A stretch of DNA of 64,000 nt, from contig SCOI01000011.1 of assembly GCA_005503085.1 (NCBI GenBank), forward strand, positions 124,001-188,000, in the 5' to 3' direction. A program made the translations under genes and the position numbers. Source of the DNA: Burkholderiales bacterium C2 (GTDB taxonomy: Bacteria; Pseudomonadota; Gammaproteobacteria; Burkholderiales; Burkholderiaceae_C). Below the pieces are notes generated by a model. The model had not been told where the DNA came from. It saw only the letters and a program-made list of their open reading frames with translations, and did no database searches. Positions 43,321 through 55,175 of this stretch are shown here, piece by piece. Each line of letters opens with the position of its first letter. Positions within the stretch are counted from its first letter, which is position 1.

Positions 43321-45378
43321 TCACAGACCCGCCAGGGCTCTGAATTGAGGGCCTATATAGGGCCACAGCTGCCAGCTCATCAGGCCGATCACGCCCAGAA
43401 TCATCACCAGGGCATACCAGTACAGATGGCCGGTCTGAACGCGGCGCACCAGGCCGGCGATACCGCCGATGCCGCGGGCCGAGCCATTGATCAAGAGGCC
43501 GTCGATGAGGCCTTGATCGCCGCCCTTCCAGGCGGCCAGGCCGAGACCGCGCGCGGCGCGGGCCAGCACGTTCTCGTTGAACCAGTCCATGAAGTACTTG
43601 TTCTCGAGCACGATGACCAGCGGACGCAGGATCTTGCCCAGCGCCACCGGGACCGCCGGCCAGACCATATAGAACAGATAGGCGGTCACGACACCGGCCA
43701 CGGCCAGCCAGAACGGCAGGGTCATGAAGCCGTGCGTGGCCATCGCCACCGCGCCATGGAAGTGCTCGGCCAGCGAGGCCATGGCCGGATGCGCCGCCGT
43801 GTTGACGATGATGGCGTCCTTGAAGAAATCGCCGAACAGCATCGGCTGGATCGCCAGGAAACCGATCACCACCGAGGGGATGGCCAGCAGCACCAGCGGC
43901 GCGGTCACCACCCAGGGCGACTCGTGCGGGGTGTGCGGCTCGTGATGACCGTGGTCATCATGATGATCGTGCTCGCCCGGGAAGGGCTTGTGGTGGAAGT
44001 TTTCCTTGCCGTGGAAGACCAGGAAATACATGCGGAAGCTGTAGAAGGCCGTCACGAAGACGCCGGCCACCACCGCGAAATAGGCAAAGCTCGCGCCCGG
44101 CAGCGTGCTGGCCTGGACCGCCAGGATGATGCTGTCCTTCGAATAGAAACCGGCAAAGAACGGCGTGCCGATCAGGGCCAGCGAGCCCAGCAAGGCGGTG
44201 ATCCAGGTGATGGGCATGTACTTGCGCAGGCCGCCCATATTGCGGATGTCCTGGTCATGGTGCATGCCGATGATGACCGAGCCGGCGCCGAGGAACAGCA
44301 AGGCCTTGAAGAAGGCGTGCGTCATCAGGTGGAAGACCGCGACCGAGTAGGCCGAGGCACCCAATGCAACCGTCATATAGCCCAGCTGCGACAGCGTCGA
44401 GTAGGCGACGACACGCTTAATGTCGTTCTGGATGATGCCCAGAAAGCCCATGAACAGCGCGGTGATCGCGCCGATCACCAGCACGAAGTTCAGTGCCGTG
44501 TCGCTGAGCTCGAACAGCGGCGACATGCGGGCCACCATGAAGATGCCGGCCGTCACCATGGTCGCGGCATGGATCAGCGCGGAGATCGGGGTCGGGCCTT
44601 CCATCGAGTCGGGCAGCCAGACATGCAGCGGGAACTGCGCGCTCTTGCCCATCGCGCCGATGAACAGGCAGATGCAGGCGACGCTGAGCATCATCCAGTC
44701 CGAGCCCCACAGCGGGGCGTTGAACTTGATCTGCGCCAGCTCATTGGCCTTGGCAAAGGTCTCGCCATAGTTCAGCGAGCCGCCGTAGGCCACCAGCAGG
44801 CCGATGCCCAGGATGAAGCCGAAGTCGCCGACCCGGTTGACCAGAAAGGCCTTCATGTTCGCGAAGATCGCGGTCGGCTTGGTGTACCAGAAGCCGATCA
44901 GCAGATACGACACCAGGCCCACCGCCTCCCAGCCGAAGAACAGCTGCAGCATGTTGTTGCTCATCACGAGCATCAGCATCGAGAAGGTGAACAGCGAGAT
45001 GTAGCTGAAGAAGCGCTGGTAGCCAGGATCCTCTTCCATATAGCCGATGGTGTAGATGTGCACCATCAGCGACACAAAGGTCACGACGCACATCATCATC
45101 GCGGTCAGGCCGTCGACCAGGAAGCCGACCTCCATCTTCAGGCCGCCGATGACCATCCATTCGTAGATGGTCTGGTTGAAGCGGGCGCCGTCGATGGCGA
45201 CCGACTTCAGCACCATCGCCGAGATGATGAAGGAGATCAACACGCCCAGGATGGTGATGCTGTGAGCGCCACGACGGCCGATCTGCTTGCCGAAGAAGCC
45301 GGCCGCGATCGCGCCGACCAGGGGTGCCAGCGGCACCGCCAGCAGCATGTTTTGTGAAAGTGTTGCGGACATAGTCAT
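43321..45378 (-). CDS. nuoL: NADH-quinone oxidoreductase subunit L
   Basis: Largest antiporter-like membrane subunit, 685 residues, including the long lateral helix at the C-terminus that braces the membrane arm. Motifs: LFFGWEAVGLVSYLLIGFWY, PLHVWLPDSMEGPTPISALI, KRVVAYSTLSQLGYM. A histidine/aspartate-rich loop (HDHHDDHGHHEPH) near residue 470 could bind metal. The start at 45378 overlaps the nuoK stop (ATGA). Confidence 0.97.
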   Translation of the reverse strand: MTMSATLSQNMLLAVPLAPLVGAIAAGFFGKQIGRRGAHSITILGVLISFIISAMVLKSVAIDGARFNQTIYEWMVIGGLKMEVGFLVDGLTAMMMCVVTFVSLMVHIYTIGYMEEDPGYQRFFSYISLFTFSMLMLVMSNNMLQLFFGWEAVGLVSYLLIGFWYTKPTAIFANMKAFLVNRVGDFGFILGIGLLVAYGGSLNYGETFAKANELAQIKFNAPLWGSDWMMLSVACICLFIGAMGKSAQFPLHVWLPDSMEGPTPISALIHAATMVTAGIFMVARMSPLFELSDTALNFVLVIGAITALFMGFLGIIQNDIKRVVAYSTLSQLGYMTVALGASAYSVAVFHLMTHAFFKALLFLGAGSVIIGMHHDQDIRNMGGLRKYMPITWITALLGSLALIGTPFFAGFYSKDSIILAVQASTLPGASFAYFAVVAGVFVTAFYSFRMYFLVFHGKENFHHKPFPGEHDHHDDHGHHEPHTPHESPWVVTAPLVLLAIPSVVIGFLAIQPMLFGDFFKDAIIVNTAAHPAMASLAEHFHGAVAMATHGFMTLPFWLAVAGVVTAYLFYMVWPAVPVALGKILRPLVIVLENKYFMDWFNENVLARAARGLGLAAWKGGDQGLIDGLLINGSARGIGGIAGLVRRVQTGHLYWYALVMILGVIGLMSWQLWPYIGPQFRALAGL

Positions 45379-45692
45379 CAGCCCTTCAAGGCGTCCAGTT
45401 CTTCCACATTGATGCTGGCGCGGTTGCGGAACAGCACGACCAGGATCGCCAGGCCGATGGCCGACTCGGCGGCCGCCACGGTCAGGATGAAGAACACAAA
45501 GACCTGGCCGGCCATATCACCCAGATAGTGGGAGAAGGCGACAAAGTTCAGGTTGACCGCCAGCAGCATCAGCTCGATCGCCATCAGCAGCACGATCAGG
45601 TTCTTGCGGTTCAGGAAGATGCCGATCACCGACAGCGCGAACAGGATCGCGCCCAGGGTCAGGAAATGGCCAAGCGTGAGCGCCAGCATCAT
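45378..45692 (-). CDS. nuoK: NADH-quinone oxidoreductase subunit K
   Basis: Three-helix membrane subunit of complex I, 104 residues, homologous to MrpC. The buried glutamates lie in [19 protein letters not shown] and [16 protein letters not shown] strong AAGGAG site precedes the tandem ATGs. It overlaps nuoJ upstream and nuoL downstream by a few bases. Confidence 0.97.
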   Translation of the reverse strand: MMLALTLGHFLTLGAILFALSVIGIFLNRKNLIVLLMAIELMLLAVNLNFVAFSHYLGDMAGQVFVFFILTVAAAESAIGLAILVVLFRNRASINVEELDALKG

Positions 45693-46342
45693 GCGCCTCC
45701 TTGCGTGTTGTCGGCGGCCGGGGTGGCGGCTTGCTCCACCGTCGGTGCCATCTTGACGATGCGCAGGCGCTGCGCCTTCGTGACCTTGACCTGCTCCGAG
45801 GCGTCCTGGCTGCGCGAGTCCTTGCGGCGGCGCAGGGTCAGCGCGATCGCCGCGATGATGGCCACCAGCAGCAGCACGGCCGCGATCTGCAGCGGATACA
45901 GGTACTGCGTGTAGATCGCGATGCCCAGCAGCTTGGTATTGCCCAGCTTGACCGCGGCCTCGCTCAGCGGTGCGGCCTCGGTCAGGCGGAAACCGCCCAT
46001 CAGCACGGCCGCCATCTCCAGCGCGATCAGCGCGCCGACCAGGCCGGCCAGCGGCAGATGCTTCCAGAAGCCATCGCGAATCGCACTGGCCCCTTCATCG
46101 GAGTTGATGTCCAGCATCATCACGACGAAGAGGAACAGCACCATCACGGCGCCGATATAGACCAGCACCAGGGTGATGGCCAGGAACTCGGCCTTCAGCA
46201 GCATCCAGATGCAGGAGGCATTGAAGAAGGCCAGGATCAGGAACAGGGCCGAGTGCACGGTGGATCGCGCCGTGATGACGCGAAACGCCGCGCCCAGAAG
46301 GACGGCCGAGAAAACATAGAACAGCGCGGTGATGGTATCCAT
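45689..46342 (-). CDS. nuoJ: NADH-quinone oxidoreductase subunit J
   Basis: Five-helix membrane subunit of complex I, 217 residues. The helix-3 signature [20 protein letters not shown] is present; its pi-bulge takes part in the conformational coupling of the enzyme. The C-terminal tail after the last helix (about 45 residues, [15 protein letters not shown]) is polar and variable. Start ATG at 46342 lies 58 nt after the nuoI stop. Confidence 0.96.
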   Translation of the reverse strand: MDTITALFYVFSAVLLGAAFRVITARSTVHSALFLILAFFNASCIWMLLKAEFLAITLVLVYIGAVMVLFLFVVMMLDINSDEGASAIRDGFWKHLPLAGLVGALIALEMAAVLMGGFRLTEAAPLSEAAVKLGNTKLLGIAIYTQYLYPLQIAAVLLLVAIIAAIALTLRRRKDSRSQDASEQVKVTKAQRLRIVKMAPTVEQAATPAADNTQGGA

Positions 46343-46400
46343 GGGGTTCCAGCAGGCACAGCTTCAGACACACACCCGCTGGAGCAGCGGGTGCAAGGCC

Positions 46401-46889
46401 TCAGCGGTACTTGGCGTCGGCCTCCTTTTGGGCTGCGATTTCTTTTTCGTAGCGGTCGCCGACGGCCAGGAGCATGTCCTTGGTGAAGTACAGATCGCCA
46501 CGCTTTTCGCCGTGGTATTCGAAGATCGAGGTCTCGACGATGGAGTCCACCGGGCAGCTTTCCTCGCAGAAGCCGCAGAAGATGCACTTGGTCAGATCGA
46601 TGTCGTAGCGCGTGGTGCGACGCGAGCCGTCCTCACGCACATCGCTCTCGATCGTGATGGCCATCGCCGGGCAGACGGCCTCGCAGAGCTTGCAGGCGAT
46701 GCAGCGCTCCTCGCCGTTCTCGTAACGGCGCAGCGCATGCAGGCCGCGGAAGCGCGGCGACAGCGGTGTCTTCTCTTCCGGGAACTGCACCGTGATATTG
46801 CGCGACAGGAAATGCCGGCCGGTCAGGGCCATGCCCTTGAACAGCTCGGTGAGCATGAAGCTCTTGACGAAATGGCTGAAGGAGCTCAT
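46401..46889 (-). CDS. nuoI: NADH-quinone oxidoreductase subunit I
   Basis: Peripheral-arm subunit of 162 residues carrying two [4Fe-4S] clusters (N6a, N6b). The two ferredoxin motifs are [12 protein letters not shown] and [12 protein letters not shown]. The start [11 protein letters not shown] at 46889 fits family length. nuoH ends 10 nt upstream in the same operon. Confidence 0.97.
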   Translation of the reverse strand: MSSFSHFVKSFMLTELFKGMALTGRHFLSRNITVQFPEEKTPLSPRFRGLHALRRYENGEERCIACKLCEAVCPAMAITIESDVREDGSRRTTRYDIDLTKCIFCGFCEESCPVDSIVETSIFEYHGEKRGDLYFTKDMLLAVGDRYEKEIAAQKEADAKYR

Positions 46890-46899
46890 TGCTGCAGAC

Positions 46900-47997
46900 T
46901 CACTTCCAGATATTGAACGGAGACTGGATCCACAGGCCAACGACGACCAGCCAGATCAGAGTCACGGGAATGAAGATCTTCCAGCCCAGACGCATGATCT
47001 GGTCGTAGCGGAAGCGCGGGAAAGTGGCACGGACCCACAGGAACATGGTCACGACAACAAAGGTCTTGCCGAACAGCCAGGCCCAGTTCCAGAGCGCCAT
47101 CGTGTTCTGGATGAAGCTCGGCGTTTCCATGCCCAGGAGGCTGAAGGAAATCGGTGCCGACCAGCCGCCCAGGAACAGGATCACAGCCAGGGCCGAGACC
47201 AGGATCATATTGGCGTACTCGGCCAGGAAGAACATCGCGAAGGACATGCCCGAGTACTCGATCATGTGGCCGGCGACGATTTCCGATTCACCCTCGACCA
47301 CGTCAAAGGGGTGACGGTTGGTCTCGGCCAGGCCGGAGATGAAGTAGACGACGAAGATAGGCAGCAGCGGCAGCCAGTTCCAGGACAGGAAGGTCAGGCC
47401 CATGTCGGCGAACATGCCCTTGGTCTGCAGCACGACGATGTCCGTCATGTACATGCTGCCCGACACCATCAGCACGACCACCAGGCAGAAGCCCATCGCG
47501 ATTTCGTAGGACACCATCTGGGCCGAGGCGCGCAGCGCGCCCAGAAAGGCGTACTTCGAGTTCGAGGCCCAGCCGGCGATGATCACGCCGTAGACCTCCA
47601 GCGAGGTGATGGCCATCAGGAACAGCAGGCCGGCATTGACATTGGCCACGGCCGCATCGGGGCCGAAAGGCACAACGGCCCAGGCCGCCAGCGCCGGCAT
47701 GATGGTCATGATGGGGCCAAGGAAGAACAGGCCCTTGTTGGCCGCCGTCGGGACGATGATCTCCTTGAAGATCAGCTTCACCGCATCGGCGATCGGGGTC
47801 AGCAGGCCGTAGGGGCCGACACGGTTCGGGCCCGGGCGGATCTGCGACCAGCCGATGGCCTTGCGCTCCCAGAGCGTCAGATAGGCCACGCAAATCATCA
47901 GCGGTGCGACCACCGCGATGATCTTGATCAGGCTCCAGAGCACCGGCCAGAAGCCGCCCAGCAGCGCAGCGCCGCCTTGGTAGAGGGATTCAATCAT
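46900..47997 (-). CDS. nuoH: NADH-quinone oxidoreductase subunit H
   Basis: Membrane subunit of 365 residues that forms the quinone-access channel with NuoB and NuoD. Conserved segments are [20 protein letters not shown] (given whole at 20 residues), [18 protein letters not shown]-type loop and [17 protein letters not shown]. About eight helices. It lies 16 nt after the nuoG stop. Confidence 0.97.
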   Translation of the reverse strand: MIESLYQGGAALLGGFWPVLWSLIKIIAVVAPLMICVAYLTLWERKAIGWSQIRPGPNRVGPYGLLTPIADAVKLIFKEIIVPTAANKGLFFLGPIMTIMPALAAWAVVPFGPDAAVANVNAGLLFLMAITSLEVYGVIIAGWASNSKYAFLGALRASAQMVSYEIAMGFCLVVVLMVSGSMYMTDIVVLQTKGMFADMGLTFLSWNWLPLLPIFVVYFISGLAETNRHPFDVVEGESEIVAGHMIEYSGMSFAMFFLAEYANMILVSALAVILFLGGWSAPISFSLLGMETPSFIQNTMALWNWAWLFGKTFVVVTMFLWVRATFPRFRYDQIMRLGWKIFIPVTLIWLVVVGLWIQSPFNIWK

Positions 47998-48013
47998 TAT
48001 TGTCCTCGTCGCC

Positions 48014-50341
48014 TCAGGCCTTGCTGACCGTCAGGGTGCCGAACATCGCACCCAGGGCCGCTGTTTCCGCCAGACCGGCCGGCACCCGCAGCGTATTGGC
48101 CGCCAGGCCCGCTTCCAGCCGGGCCGGCAGCTCGGCCGCGCCGGCGCCTTCTTGTGTGATGCGCACACGCGCACCGTCCGCCAGGCCCAGTTGTTCCCAG
48201 AGCTGCTTAGGCAGACCGGCCACCGCGGCGCCGCGCGAATCGGCCGTCAGTTGCAGCGAGGTCGAGTGGCGCACCAGCGCGTCGGCCGCATAGATGGGCA
48301 CCGGCGCCAGGCGCTCGATGCCAGCGGGCGCAGCGGCCGTCTGCACGGTGGCCGACGAGGCATTGCTCAGGCGCGCGCCCAGATCGGCGCCGACGCCCAG
48401 CACCTCGTTGCGCACCTGCTCCGAACTTTCATAGCCGAAGCCCTCGAGCGCCAGCAGATTGCCCAGTACGCGCAGGATCTTCCAGCCCGGACGGGTCTCG
48501 GCCAGCGGCGGCACGACGCCGACAAAGCTCTGCGCCCTGCCCTCGGCGTTGACGAAGGTGCCCGAGGTCTCGGTGAACGGTGCGGTCGGCAACAGCACGT
48601 CCGCATACTCCAGACCGCTCTTGAAGGGGCTCATCACGACGACCATCTCGGCCGCAGCCAGGGCCTTGGCGGCGGCAGCGGCGTTGGCGCTGTCGAGCAC
48701 CGGATCGGTGTTCAGCAGCAGCACCGCCTTCAGTGCCTCGCCGCCCAGCATCTGGCCGGCATTCAGGCCGCCTTGCTGCGGCAGCGCGCGGGCCAGCTGG
48801 GCGCCGACCGTGTTGGCGGCTTCGCTCAGATAGCCGACGCTGGCGCCGGTCTGGGCGCCGATCCAGTTGGCCAGCACCAGCAGGCTGGCAGCCTGCGGAT
48901 GCTGGGCGGCCGCATTGCCCAGCAACACGGCCTTGCGGGCGCCGGACAGCAGCGCGGCCGCGATGGCCTTGGCCGCTTCGGTCGCTTCGCCGGTGGCCGG
49001 AGCGGCAGCACCGGTGCTGGCGGAGATCGCAGCGGCGACGTCGGCCAGCGACTGCAGCCAGGCGCTCGGTGCCACCGTGATGCGGGCCGCGACCGGCATC
49101 AGCCAGTCGTCTTCGCTGGCGTTCAGGCTCAGCACCTGGGCGCCACGGCGGGTCGCCTGGCGCAGGCGCTGGGCAAACAGCGGATGGTCCTTGCGCAGCG
49201 AGGAACCGATCACCAGCGCACGATCCAGCTCGGACAGCGCGGCAATTGGGCTGCCCAGCCAGCGCGCCTGGCCCGACTCGGCCACATTGGCGAAGTCGGC
49301 ATGGCGCAGGCGGTGATCGACGTTGTCGCTGCCCAGGCCGCGCACCAGCGCGGCCAGCAGGTGCAGCTCTTCGATCGTGCTGTGGGCCGAGCCCAGCGCA
49401 CCGATGGCGGCGGCGCCATGTTCGGCGCGCACCAGCTTCAGGCCGTTGGCCACGTACTCGAGCGCCGTGCTCCAGTCGACCGTCTTCCAGGCGCCGCCCT
49501 GCTTGATCATCGGCGCGCTCAGGCGCTGGTCGCTGTTCAGCGATTCATAGGAGAAGCGGTCGCGGTCGGCGATCCAGCATTCATTGACGGCCTCGTTTTC
49601 CAGCGGCACGACGCGCATCACCTGCTTGCCCTTGACCTGGACGATCAGATTGGCACCGGTGCTGTCGTGCGGGGACACGCTCTTGCGGCGCGACAGCTCC
49701 CAGGTGCGGGCGCTGTAGCGGAAGGGCTTGCTGGTCAGCGCGCCGACCGGGCAGATATCGATCATATTGCCCGACAGCTCGGAGTCCACCGAGCGGCCGA
49801 CAAAGGTCTGGATCTCGGCATGCTCGCCGCGATGCGCCATGCCCAGCTCCATCACGCCGGCGATTTCCTGGCCGAAGCGCACGCAGCGGGTGCAATGGAT
49901 GCAACGGCTCATCTCTTCCATCGAGATCAGCGGGCCGACATTCTTGTGGAAGACCACGCGCTTTTCTTCCGAGTAGCGCGATTTGCTGCCGCCATAGCCG
50001 ACGGCCAGATCCTGCAGCTGGCACTCGCCGCCCTGATCGCAGATCGGGCAGTCCAGCGGGTGGTTGATCAGCAGGAACTCCATCACGCCCTGCTGGGCCT
50101 TGACCGCCTTCTCGCTCTTGGTGCGGACGATCATGCCCTGGGTCACCGGCGTCGCGCAGGCGGGCATGGGCTTGGGCGCCTTCTCGACGTCGACCAGGCA
50201 CATGCGGCAGTTGGCGGCGATCGAGAGCTTCTTGTGATAGCAGAAATGCGGGATGTAGGTGCCGGCCTTCTCGGCGGCATGCATCACCATGCTGCCCTCC
50301 AAGACCTCCACCTTCTGGCCGTCGAGTTCGATTTCAATCAT
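48014..50341 (-). CDS. nuoG: NADH-quinone oxidoreductase subunit G
   Basis: Large Fe-S subunit of the NADH arm, 775 residues. The N-terminus carries a [2Fe-2S] site ([15 protein letters not shown]), followed by the H-C3 cluster site and [14 protein letters not shown], then [11 protein letters not shown]. The C-terminal molybdopterin-oxidoreductase-like domain is rich in alanine, more variable and catalytically inactive in this family. It begins 18 nt after nuoF. Confidence 0.97.
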   Translation of the reverse strand: MIEIELDGQKVEVLEGSMVMHAAEKAGTYIPHFCYHKKLSIAANCRMCLVDVEKAPKPMPACATPVTQGMIVRTKSEKAVKAQQGVMEFLLINHPLDCPICDQGGECQLQDLAVGYGGSKSRYSEEKRVVFHKNVGPLISMEEMSRCIHCTRCVRFGQEIAGVMELGMAHRGEHAEIQTFVGRSVDSELSGNMIDICPVGALTSKPFRYSARTWELSRRKSVSPHDSTGANLIVQVKGKQVMRVVPLENEAVNECWIADRDRFSYESLNSDQRLSAPMIKQGGAWKTVDWSTALEYVANGLKLVRAEHGAAAIGALGSAHSTIEELHLLAALVRGLGSDNVDHRLRHADFANVAESGQARWLGSPIAALSELDRALVIGSSLRKDHPLFAQRLRQATRRGAQVLSLNASEDDWLMPVAARITVAPSAWLQSLADVAAAISASTGAAAPATGEATEAAKAIAAALLSGARKAVLLGNAAAQHPQAASLLVLANWIGAQTGASVGYLSEAANTVGAQLARALPQQGGLNAGQMLGGEALKAVLLLNTDPVLDSANAAAAAKALAAAEMVVVMSPFKSGLEYADVLLPTAPFTETSGTFVNAEGRAQSFVGVVPPLAETRPGWKILRVLGNLLALEGFGYESSEQVRNEVLGVGADLGARLSNASSATVQTAAAPAGIERLAPVPIYAADALVRHSTSLQLTADSRGAAVAGLPKQLWEQLGLADGARVRITQEGAGAAELPARLEAGLAANTLRVPAGLAETAALGAMFGTLTVSKA

Positions 50342-50359
50342 GTCGTGTCCTGTCCTGCC

Positions 50360-51712
50360 TCAGACCGAGGCCGGCACCAGAGCCGTTTTGTGTTCGATCA
50401 GATGAACGAACTCGTTTTTGAAATTCTTGATCATCGCGCGCACCGGCATCGCGGCGGCATCGCCCAGCGCGCAGATGGTGCGGCCCTGGATGTTGTCGGC
50501 CACCGAGTTCAGCAAGTCGATGTCTTCCGCCTTGCCCTGGCCGTTGGCGATGCGCTCGACCACGCGGTGCATCCAGCCCGTGCCTTCGCGGCAGGGCGTG
50601 CACTGGCCGCAGCTCTCATGCGCATAGAAATAGGACAGGCGCAGCAGGCTCTTGACCATGCAGCGCGAATCGTCCATCACGATGACCGCGCCCGAGCCCA
50701 GCATCGAGCCGGCCTTGGCGATGGAGTCATAGTCCATCGTGCAGTTCATCATCACCTCGGCGGTCAGCACCGGCGACGAGGAGCCGCCAGGAATCACCGC
50801 CTTCAGCTGGCGGCCCTTGCGCACGCCACCGGCCAGTTCCAGCAACTTGGCGAACGGCGTACCGAGCGGAATCTCGTAGTTGCCGGGGCGCTCGACATCG
50901 CCCGAAACCGAGAAGATCTTGGTGCCGCCGTTGTTCGGCTTGCCGATCTCCAGATAGGGCTGGCCGCCGTTGCGGATGATCCAGGGCACCGCGGCGAAGG
51001 TCTCGGTGTTGTTGATCGTCGTGGGCTTGCCGTACAGGCCGAAGCTGGCCGGGAACGGCGGCTTGAAGCGCGGCTGGCCCTTCTTGCCTTCGAGCGACTC
51101 CAGCAGCGCCGTTTCCTCGCCGCAGATGTAGGCACCGAAGCCATGGAAGGCGTGCAGCTGGAAGCTGAAATCCGACCCCAGGATGTGCTCACCGAGGAAG
51201 CCGGCGGCGCGGGCTTCTTCCAGGGCCGCTTCGAAGCGCTCGTAGACCTCGAAGATCTCGCCGTGGATGTAGTTGTAGCCCACCTTGATGCCCATCGCGA
51301 AGGCGGCAATGGCCATGCCCTCGATGACGATGTGCGGGTTGTACATCAGGATGTCGCGGTCCTTGCAGGTGCCCGGTTCGCCCTCGTCCGAGTTGCAAAC
51401 CAGATACTTGGCACCGGGGAACTGGCGCGGCATGAAGCTCCACTTCAGGCCGGTCGGGAAGCCCGCGCCGCCGCGGCCGCGCAGGCCCGAGGCCTTGACC
51501 TCGGCGATCACCTGATCGGACGTCATCGGCGCGCCGTCGGCCGTGCCCTCGCCCTTCAGGATCTTGCGCAGCGCCTGGTAGCCGCCGCGCGCGACATAGT
51601 CCTTCAGACCCCAGTTGCTGCCGTCCAGATCGGCATAGATCTGGGCGCCGATATGGCGGTCGTGGAAACAGGTCTCGTTGCCCTTGGCTTGAAACTTGGA
51701 GAGATCCAGCAT
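50360..51712 (-). CDS. nuoF: NADH-quinone oxidoreductase subunit F
   Basis: NADH- and FMN-binding subunit, 450 residues. The FMN/NADH site includes [16 protein letters not shown] and [30 protein letters not shown], and the N3 [4Fe-4S] ligands [13 protein letters not shown] plus the distal C in [10 protein letters not shown]. The start MLDLSKFQ at 51712 lies 8 nt after the nuoE stop. Confidence 0.97.
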   Translation of the reverse strand: MLDLSKFQAKGNETCFHDRHIGAQIYADLDGSNWGLKDYVARGGYQALRKILKGEGTADGAPMTSDQVIAEVKASGLRGRGGAGFPTGLKWSFMPRQFPGAKYLVCNSDEGEPGTCKDRDILMYNPHIVIEGMAIAAFAMGIKVGYNYIHGEIFEVYERFEAALEEARAAGFLGEHILGSDFSFQLHAFHGFGAYICGEETALLESLEGKKGQPRFKPPFPASFGLYGKPTTINNTETFAAVPWIIRNGGQPYLEIGKPNNGGTKIFSVSGDVERPGNYEIPLGTPFAKLLELAGGVRKGRQLKAVIPGGSSSPVLTAEVMMNCTMDYDSIAKAGSMLGSGAVIVMDDSRCMVKSLLRLSYFYAHESCGQCTPCREGTGWMHRVVERIANGQGKAEDIDLLNSVADNIQGRTICALGDAAAMPVRAMIKNFKNEFVHLIEHKTALVPASV

Positions 51713-51720
51713 GCTTTCCC

Positions 51721-52227
51721 TCAGTTCTTCGCAGCGTTGGCCTTCAGCACGTCGACGAGTTCGTCGAGGCGCTGGTGGCTCATGAAGCTGCACATCTGGC
51801 GGTCATTGACCAGCATCACCGGTGCGTCGGCACAGGCGCCCAGGCATTCGCTCTTCTGCACGGTGAACAGGCCATCGGCCGTTGTGCCGCCCTCATCCAC
51901 GCCGAGCTTCTTGCACAGATGCTCGAGCGCCTGCTGGCCGTCGCGCAGCTGGCAGGGCAGATTGGTGCAGACGTTCAGCTTGAACTGGCCCAGCGGACGC
52001 TGGTTGTACATGTTGTAGAAGGTCGTGACCTCGTACACGGCGATGGCCGGCATGCCCAGGTAAGCGGCAATGGCGTCCTCGCTGGCGCGCGACACATGGC
52101 CCTGCTCCTGCTGGACGATGGCCAGGCAGGCCATCACGGCCGACTGCTTCTGATCGCTCGGGTACTTCGCCACCTCGCGCGCGAAACGCGCGGCCGTGGC
52201 CTCGCTCAGGATGTATTCAGTGCTCAT
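51721..52227 (-). CDS. nuoE: NADH-quinone oxidoreductase subunit E
   Basis: Thioredoxin-like [2Fe-2S] subunit, 168 residues. The four ligands are in CTNLPC and CLGAC (C-x4-C and C-x3-C). The ATG at 52227 ([10 protein letters not shown]) is preferred; a GTG at 52239, overlapping the nuoD stop, would add four residues. It forms the NADH dehydrogenase module with NuoF and NuoG. Confidence 0.96.
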   Translation of the reverse strand: MSTEYILSEATAARFAREVAKYPSDQKQSAVMACLAIVQQEQGHVSRASEDAIAAYLGMPAIAVYEVTTFYNMYNQRPLGQFKLNVCTNLPCQLRDGQQALEHLCKKLGVDEGGTTADGLFTVQKSECLGACADAPVMLVNDRQMCSFMSHQRLDELVDVLKANAAKN

Positions 52228-52235
52228 CGCTTCAC

Positions 52236-53489
52236 TCACCGATCAATCTCGCCGAACACGATGTCCATCGTGCCGATGATGGCCACGGCATCGGCCAGCA
52301 TATGGCCGCGCGCCATCTCGTCCAGCGCCGCCAGATGCGAGAAGCCCGGTGCACGGATCTTCAGGCGGTAAGGCTTGTTGGCGCCATCGCTGACGATGTA
52401 GATGCCGAACTCGCCCTTCGGGTGCTCGACCGCCGCATAGGCCTCGCCCTCGGGCACCTTGAAGCCCTCCGTAAAGAGCTTGAAGTGGTGGATCAGCTCC
52501 TCCATATTCGACTTCATGCCGACACGGGCCGGCGGCGCCACCTTGTGGTTGTCGGTGATGACCGGGCCGGGGTTCTTGCGCAGCCAGTCCACGCATTGCT
52601 GGATGATGCGGTTGGACTGGCGCATCTCCTCGACACGCACCACATAGCGGTCGTAGGTGTCGCCGTTGGTGCCGACCGGCACATCGAAATCGATGTGGGC
52701 ATAGGCATCGTAGGGCTGGGTCTTGCGCAGGTCCCAGGGGATGCCGCAGCCGCGCAGCATCGGGCCGGTCAGGCCCAGGTTCAGCGCGCGCTCGGGCGTC
52801 AGTACACCGATGCCGACGGTGCGCTGCTTCCAGATGCGGTTGTCGGTCAGCAGGGTTTCGTAGTCGTCGACGTTCTTCGGGAAACGCTTACAGAAGTCCT
52901 CGATGAAGTCCAGCAAGGAGCCCGAGCGATTCTCATTGAGCATCGCAATCGTCTTGGCGTTCTTGATCTTGCTGACCTGGTACTGCGGCATCACGTCCGG
53001 CAGATCGCGGTAAACGCCGCCCGGACGGAAGTAGGCCGCATGCATGCGCGCGCCCGACACCGCCTCGTACATATCGAACAGGTCTTCGCGCTCGCGGAAG
53101 GCGTAGATCAGCACATTCATCGCGCCGCAGTCCAGCCCGTGGGCGCCCAGCCACATCAGGTGGTTCAGCAGCCGGGTGATCTCGGCAAACATCACGCGGA
53201 TGTACTGCGCACGGATCGGCACCTCGATGCCCAGCATCTTCTCGATCGCCAGGCAGTAGGCCTGCTCATTGGCCATCATCGACACATAGTCGAGACGGTC
53301 CATATAGGGCAGCGACTGGATGTAGGTCTTGCTCTCGGCCAGCTTCTCGGTGGCGCGGTGCAGCAGGCCGATATGCGGATCGGCGCGCTGGATCACTTCG
53401 CCGTCGAGCTCCAGCACCAGGCGCAGCACGCCGTGGGCAGCCGGATGCTGAGGACCGAAATTGAGGGTGTAGTTCTTGATCTCGGCCAT
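52236..53489 (-). CDS. nuoD: NADH-quinone oxidoreductase subunit D
   Basis: 49-kDa subunit of complex I, 417 residues, related to NiFe hydrogenase large subunits and lining the quinone pocket. Conserved sequences are [21 protein letters not shown] (first 12 residues quoted suffices: [12 protein letters not shown]), HRGTEKL-like [11 protein letters not shown], and [13 protein letters not shown]. It is separate from nuoC, which lies 3 nt upstream. Confidence 0.97.
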   Translation of the reverse strand: MAEIKNYTLNFGPQHPAAHGVLRLVLELDGEVIQRADPHIGLLHRATEKLAESKTYIQSLPYMDRLDYVSMMANEQAYCLAIEKMLGIEVPIRAQYIRVMFAEITRLLNHLMWLGAHGLDCGAMNVLIYAFREREDLFDMYEAVSGARMHAAYFRPGGVYRDLPDVMPQYQVSKIKNAKTIAMLNENRSGSLLDFIEDFCKRFPKNVDDYETLLTDNRIWKQRTVGIGVLTPERALNLGLTGPMLRGCGIPWDLRKTQPYDAYAHIDFDVPVGTNGDTYDRYVVRVEEMRQSNRIIQQCVDWLRKNPGPVITDNHKVAPPARVGMKSNMEELIHHFKLFTEGFKVPEGEAYAAVEHPKGEFGIYIVSDGANKPYRLKIRAPGFSHLAALDEMARGHMLADAVAIIGTMDIVFGEIDR

Positions 53490-53492
53490 GGT

Positions 53493-54086
53493 TCAGAGTC
53501 CGCCGTAGTTTTCTTCGCGGATGATGCGCGGCGTGATCTCACGCGGCTCTATCGTCACCGGCTGGTAGATCACGCGCTTTTGCTCGGCGTCGTAGCGCAT
53601 CTCGACATGGCCCGAGGTCGGGAAGTCCTTGCGCATCGGGTGGCCGATGAAACCGTAATCGGTCAGGATGCGGCGCAGGTCTTCATGACCCTCGAAGATG
53701 ATGCCGTAGAGATCGAACGCTTCGCGCTCAAACCAGTTGGCCGCGTTCCAGATGGGCGTCAGCGCCGCCACGAGGGGCAGGTCGTCATCCGGGCAGAACA
53801 CCTTCAGCCGCACACGCCAGTTCTTGCTGACCGACAGCAGATGGGTCGCGACGGCAAAGCGCGGGCCTTCGTAGCCACCGTTGCCATAGTCGCTGTAGTC
53901 CAGGCCGCAAAGATCGATCAGTTGCTCGAACTTCAGCTCTGCGTGATCGCGCAAGGTGGTCGCCACCGCCAGATAGTCGGCCGCCGCCACCTGGATGGTG
54001 ATCTCGCCGAACTCGCGCTTGAGGCTCTGGATCTGGCCGCCCAGCGCTGCTTCCAGCGCGGCTTGCAGGGTGTCAAGTTTGCTCAT
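53493..54086 (-). CDS. nuoC: NADH-quinone oxidoreductase subunit C
   Basis: 30-kDa subunit of 197 residues. The signature ERETFDLYGI is present as [22 protein letters not shown], here quoted in part, followed by GHPMRKDFP. It sits between nuoB (13 nt) and nuoD (3 nt) and stabilises the junction of the peripheral arm. Confidence 0.97.
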   Translation of the reverse strand: MSKLDTLQAALEAALGGQIQSLKREFGEITIQVAAADYLAVATTLRDHAELKFEQLIDLCGLDYSDYGNGGYEGPRFAVATHLLSVSKNWRVRLKVFCPDDDLPLVAALTPIWNAANWFEREAFDLYGIIFEGHEDLRRILTDYGFIGHPMRKDFPTSGHVEMRYDAEQKRVIYQPVTIEPREITPRIIREENYGGL

Positions 54087-54099
54087 GAATGCCTAACCT

Positions 54100-54576
54100 T
54101 CAGCGCGCGATGGTGTTTTCGCGGCGGATCTTGGCCTGCAACTGCAAGATGCCGTACAGCAGCGCCTCGGCCGTCGGCGGACAGCCCGGCACATAGACAT
54201 CGACCGGCACGATGCGGTCGCAGCCGCGCACCACCGAGTAGCTGTAGTGGTAGTAGCCGCCGCCATTGGCGCAGGAGCCCATCGACAGCACCCAGCGCGG
54301 CTCGGCCATCTGGTCATAGACCTTGCGCAGCGCCGGCGCCATCTTGTTGCACAGGGTGCCGGCCACGATCATCAGATCGGACTGCCGCGGGCTGGGCCGG
54401 AACAGCATGCCGAAGCGGTCGATGTCATAACGGGCCGCGCCCGCATGCATCATCTCGACCGCACAGCAGGCCAGACCAAAGGTCATCGGCCACAACGACC
54501 CGGTCTTGGACCAGTTGATCAACTTGTCGACCGAGGTGGTGACAAAGCCCTCTTTCAAAACGCCTTCGATGCCCAT
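54100..54576 (-). CDS. nuoB: NADH-quinone oxidoreductase subunit B
   Basis: Subunit of 158 residues that binds cluster N2, the electron donor to quinone. The tandem-cysteine site [10 protein letters not shown], the third ligand in MGSCANGG and the fourth in [14 protein letters not shown] are all present. It lies 27 nt after nuoA. Confidence 0.97.
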   Translation of the reverse strand: MGIEGVLKEGFVTTSVDKLINWSKTGSLWPMTFGLACCAVEMMHAGAARYDIDRFGMLFRPSPRQSDLMIVAGTLCNKMAPALRKVYDQMAEPRWVLSMGSCANGGGYYHYSYSVVRGCDRIVPVDVYVPGCPPTAEALLYGILQLQAKIRRENTIAR

Positions 54577-54603
54577 GGGGTGTGCCTTCGGGTCAAGCCT
54601 TGT

Positions 54604-54963
54604 TTATTCCCAGTCCAGGGCGCCTTTTTTCCACTCGTAGGCAAAACCCACGACCAGAATGCCGAGGAAAATCATCATGGCCCAGAAACCCGCCGCACCA
54701 ATCTCGCGCAAGGACACAGCCCAGGGAAACAGGAAGGCGATTTCCAGGTCAAACAAAATGAACAGAATGGCCACGAGGTAATAGCGCACATCGAATTTCA
54801 TGCGCGCGTCTTCAAAAGCCTCGAAGCCGCATTCGTAAGGGGAGTTCTTGGCCTGATCCGGCCGGTTCGGTCCGAGCAGAAAGCCCAGCACCTGGGGCGC
54901 CACGCCGACGCCTGCGCCGACCAGGATGAAGAGGATGACGGGTAGGTACTGATCCAAGTTCAT
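54604..54963 (-). CDS. nuoA: NADH-quinone oxidoreductase subunit A
   Basis: Three-helix membrane subunit of 119 residues and first gene of the nuo operon. The conserved loop [20 protein letters not shown] (20 residues) and [12 protein letters not shown] are present. The start MNLDQYLP at 54963 is normal. Only about 55 nt separate it from an upstream terminator-like hairpin, and no clear promoter is visible between them. Confidence 0.96.
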   Translation of the reverse strand: MNLDQYLPVILFILVGAGVGVAPQVLGFLLGPNRPDQAKNSPYECGFEAFEDARMKFDVRYYLVAILFILFDLEIAFLFPWAVSLREIGAAGFWAMMIFLGILVVGFAYEWKKGALDWE

Positions 54964-55018
54964 GGTTGACGCTCTAGTGATCCACCGCAGCACCTCCAGG
55001 CACCGCAGCCGAATTTCG

Positions 55019-55073
55019 AAAAAAAGCAACGGGCGCGCCGCTAGCGAAATCATTCGCTTACGGACCGCGCCCG
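55019..55073 (-). terminator. Terminator or attenuator hairpin between tRNA-Leu and nuoA
   Basis: On the minus strand CGGGCGCG and CGCGCCCG (outer 8-bp stem, 55066-55073 and 55030-55037) enclose a second hairpin AGCGAA-4 nt-TTCGCT (55043-55058). The outer stem is followed by TTGC and seven T residues (55025-55019). This has the form of an intrinsic terminator, placed 100 nt after tRNA-Leu and about 55 nt before nuoA. Confidence 0.6.
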
Positions 55074-55175
55074 CCTTGTCCCCTACAGCAAGCCTCCTCG
55101 GAGATACCCACTGCGACAGGGCGCTTCGATCAGCAGATTCAGGGCTCCAGCCCGAAGAATGCTAACCGATTGATC

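Noticed and set aside
42973-45357. A 794-codon + strand frame opposite nuoL
   Set aside because: Antisense shadow of a conserved gene, with histidine/aspartate-rich low-complexity content and no recognisable domain.
48152-52018. A 1288-codon open frame on the + strand opposite nuoG, nuoF and nuoE
   Set aside because: Composition (H, R, Q, D, A rich) is that of an antisense frame in GC-rich DNA, and the minus strand encodes three certain complex I subunits.
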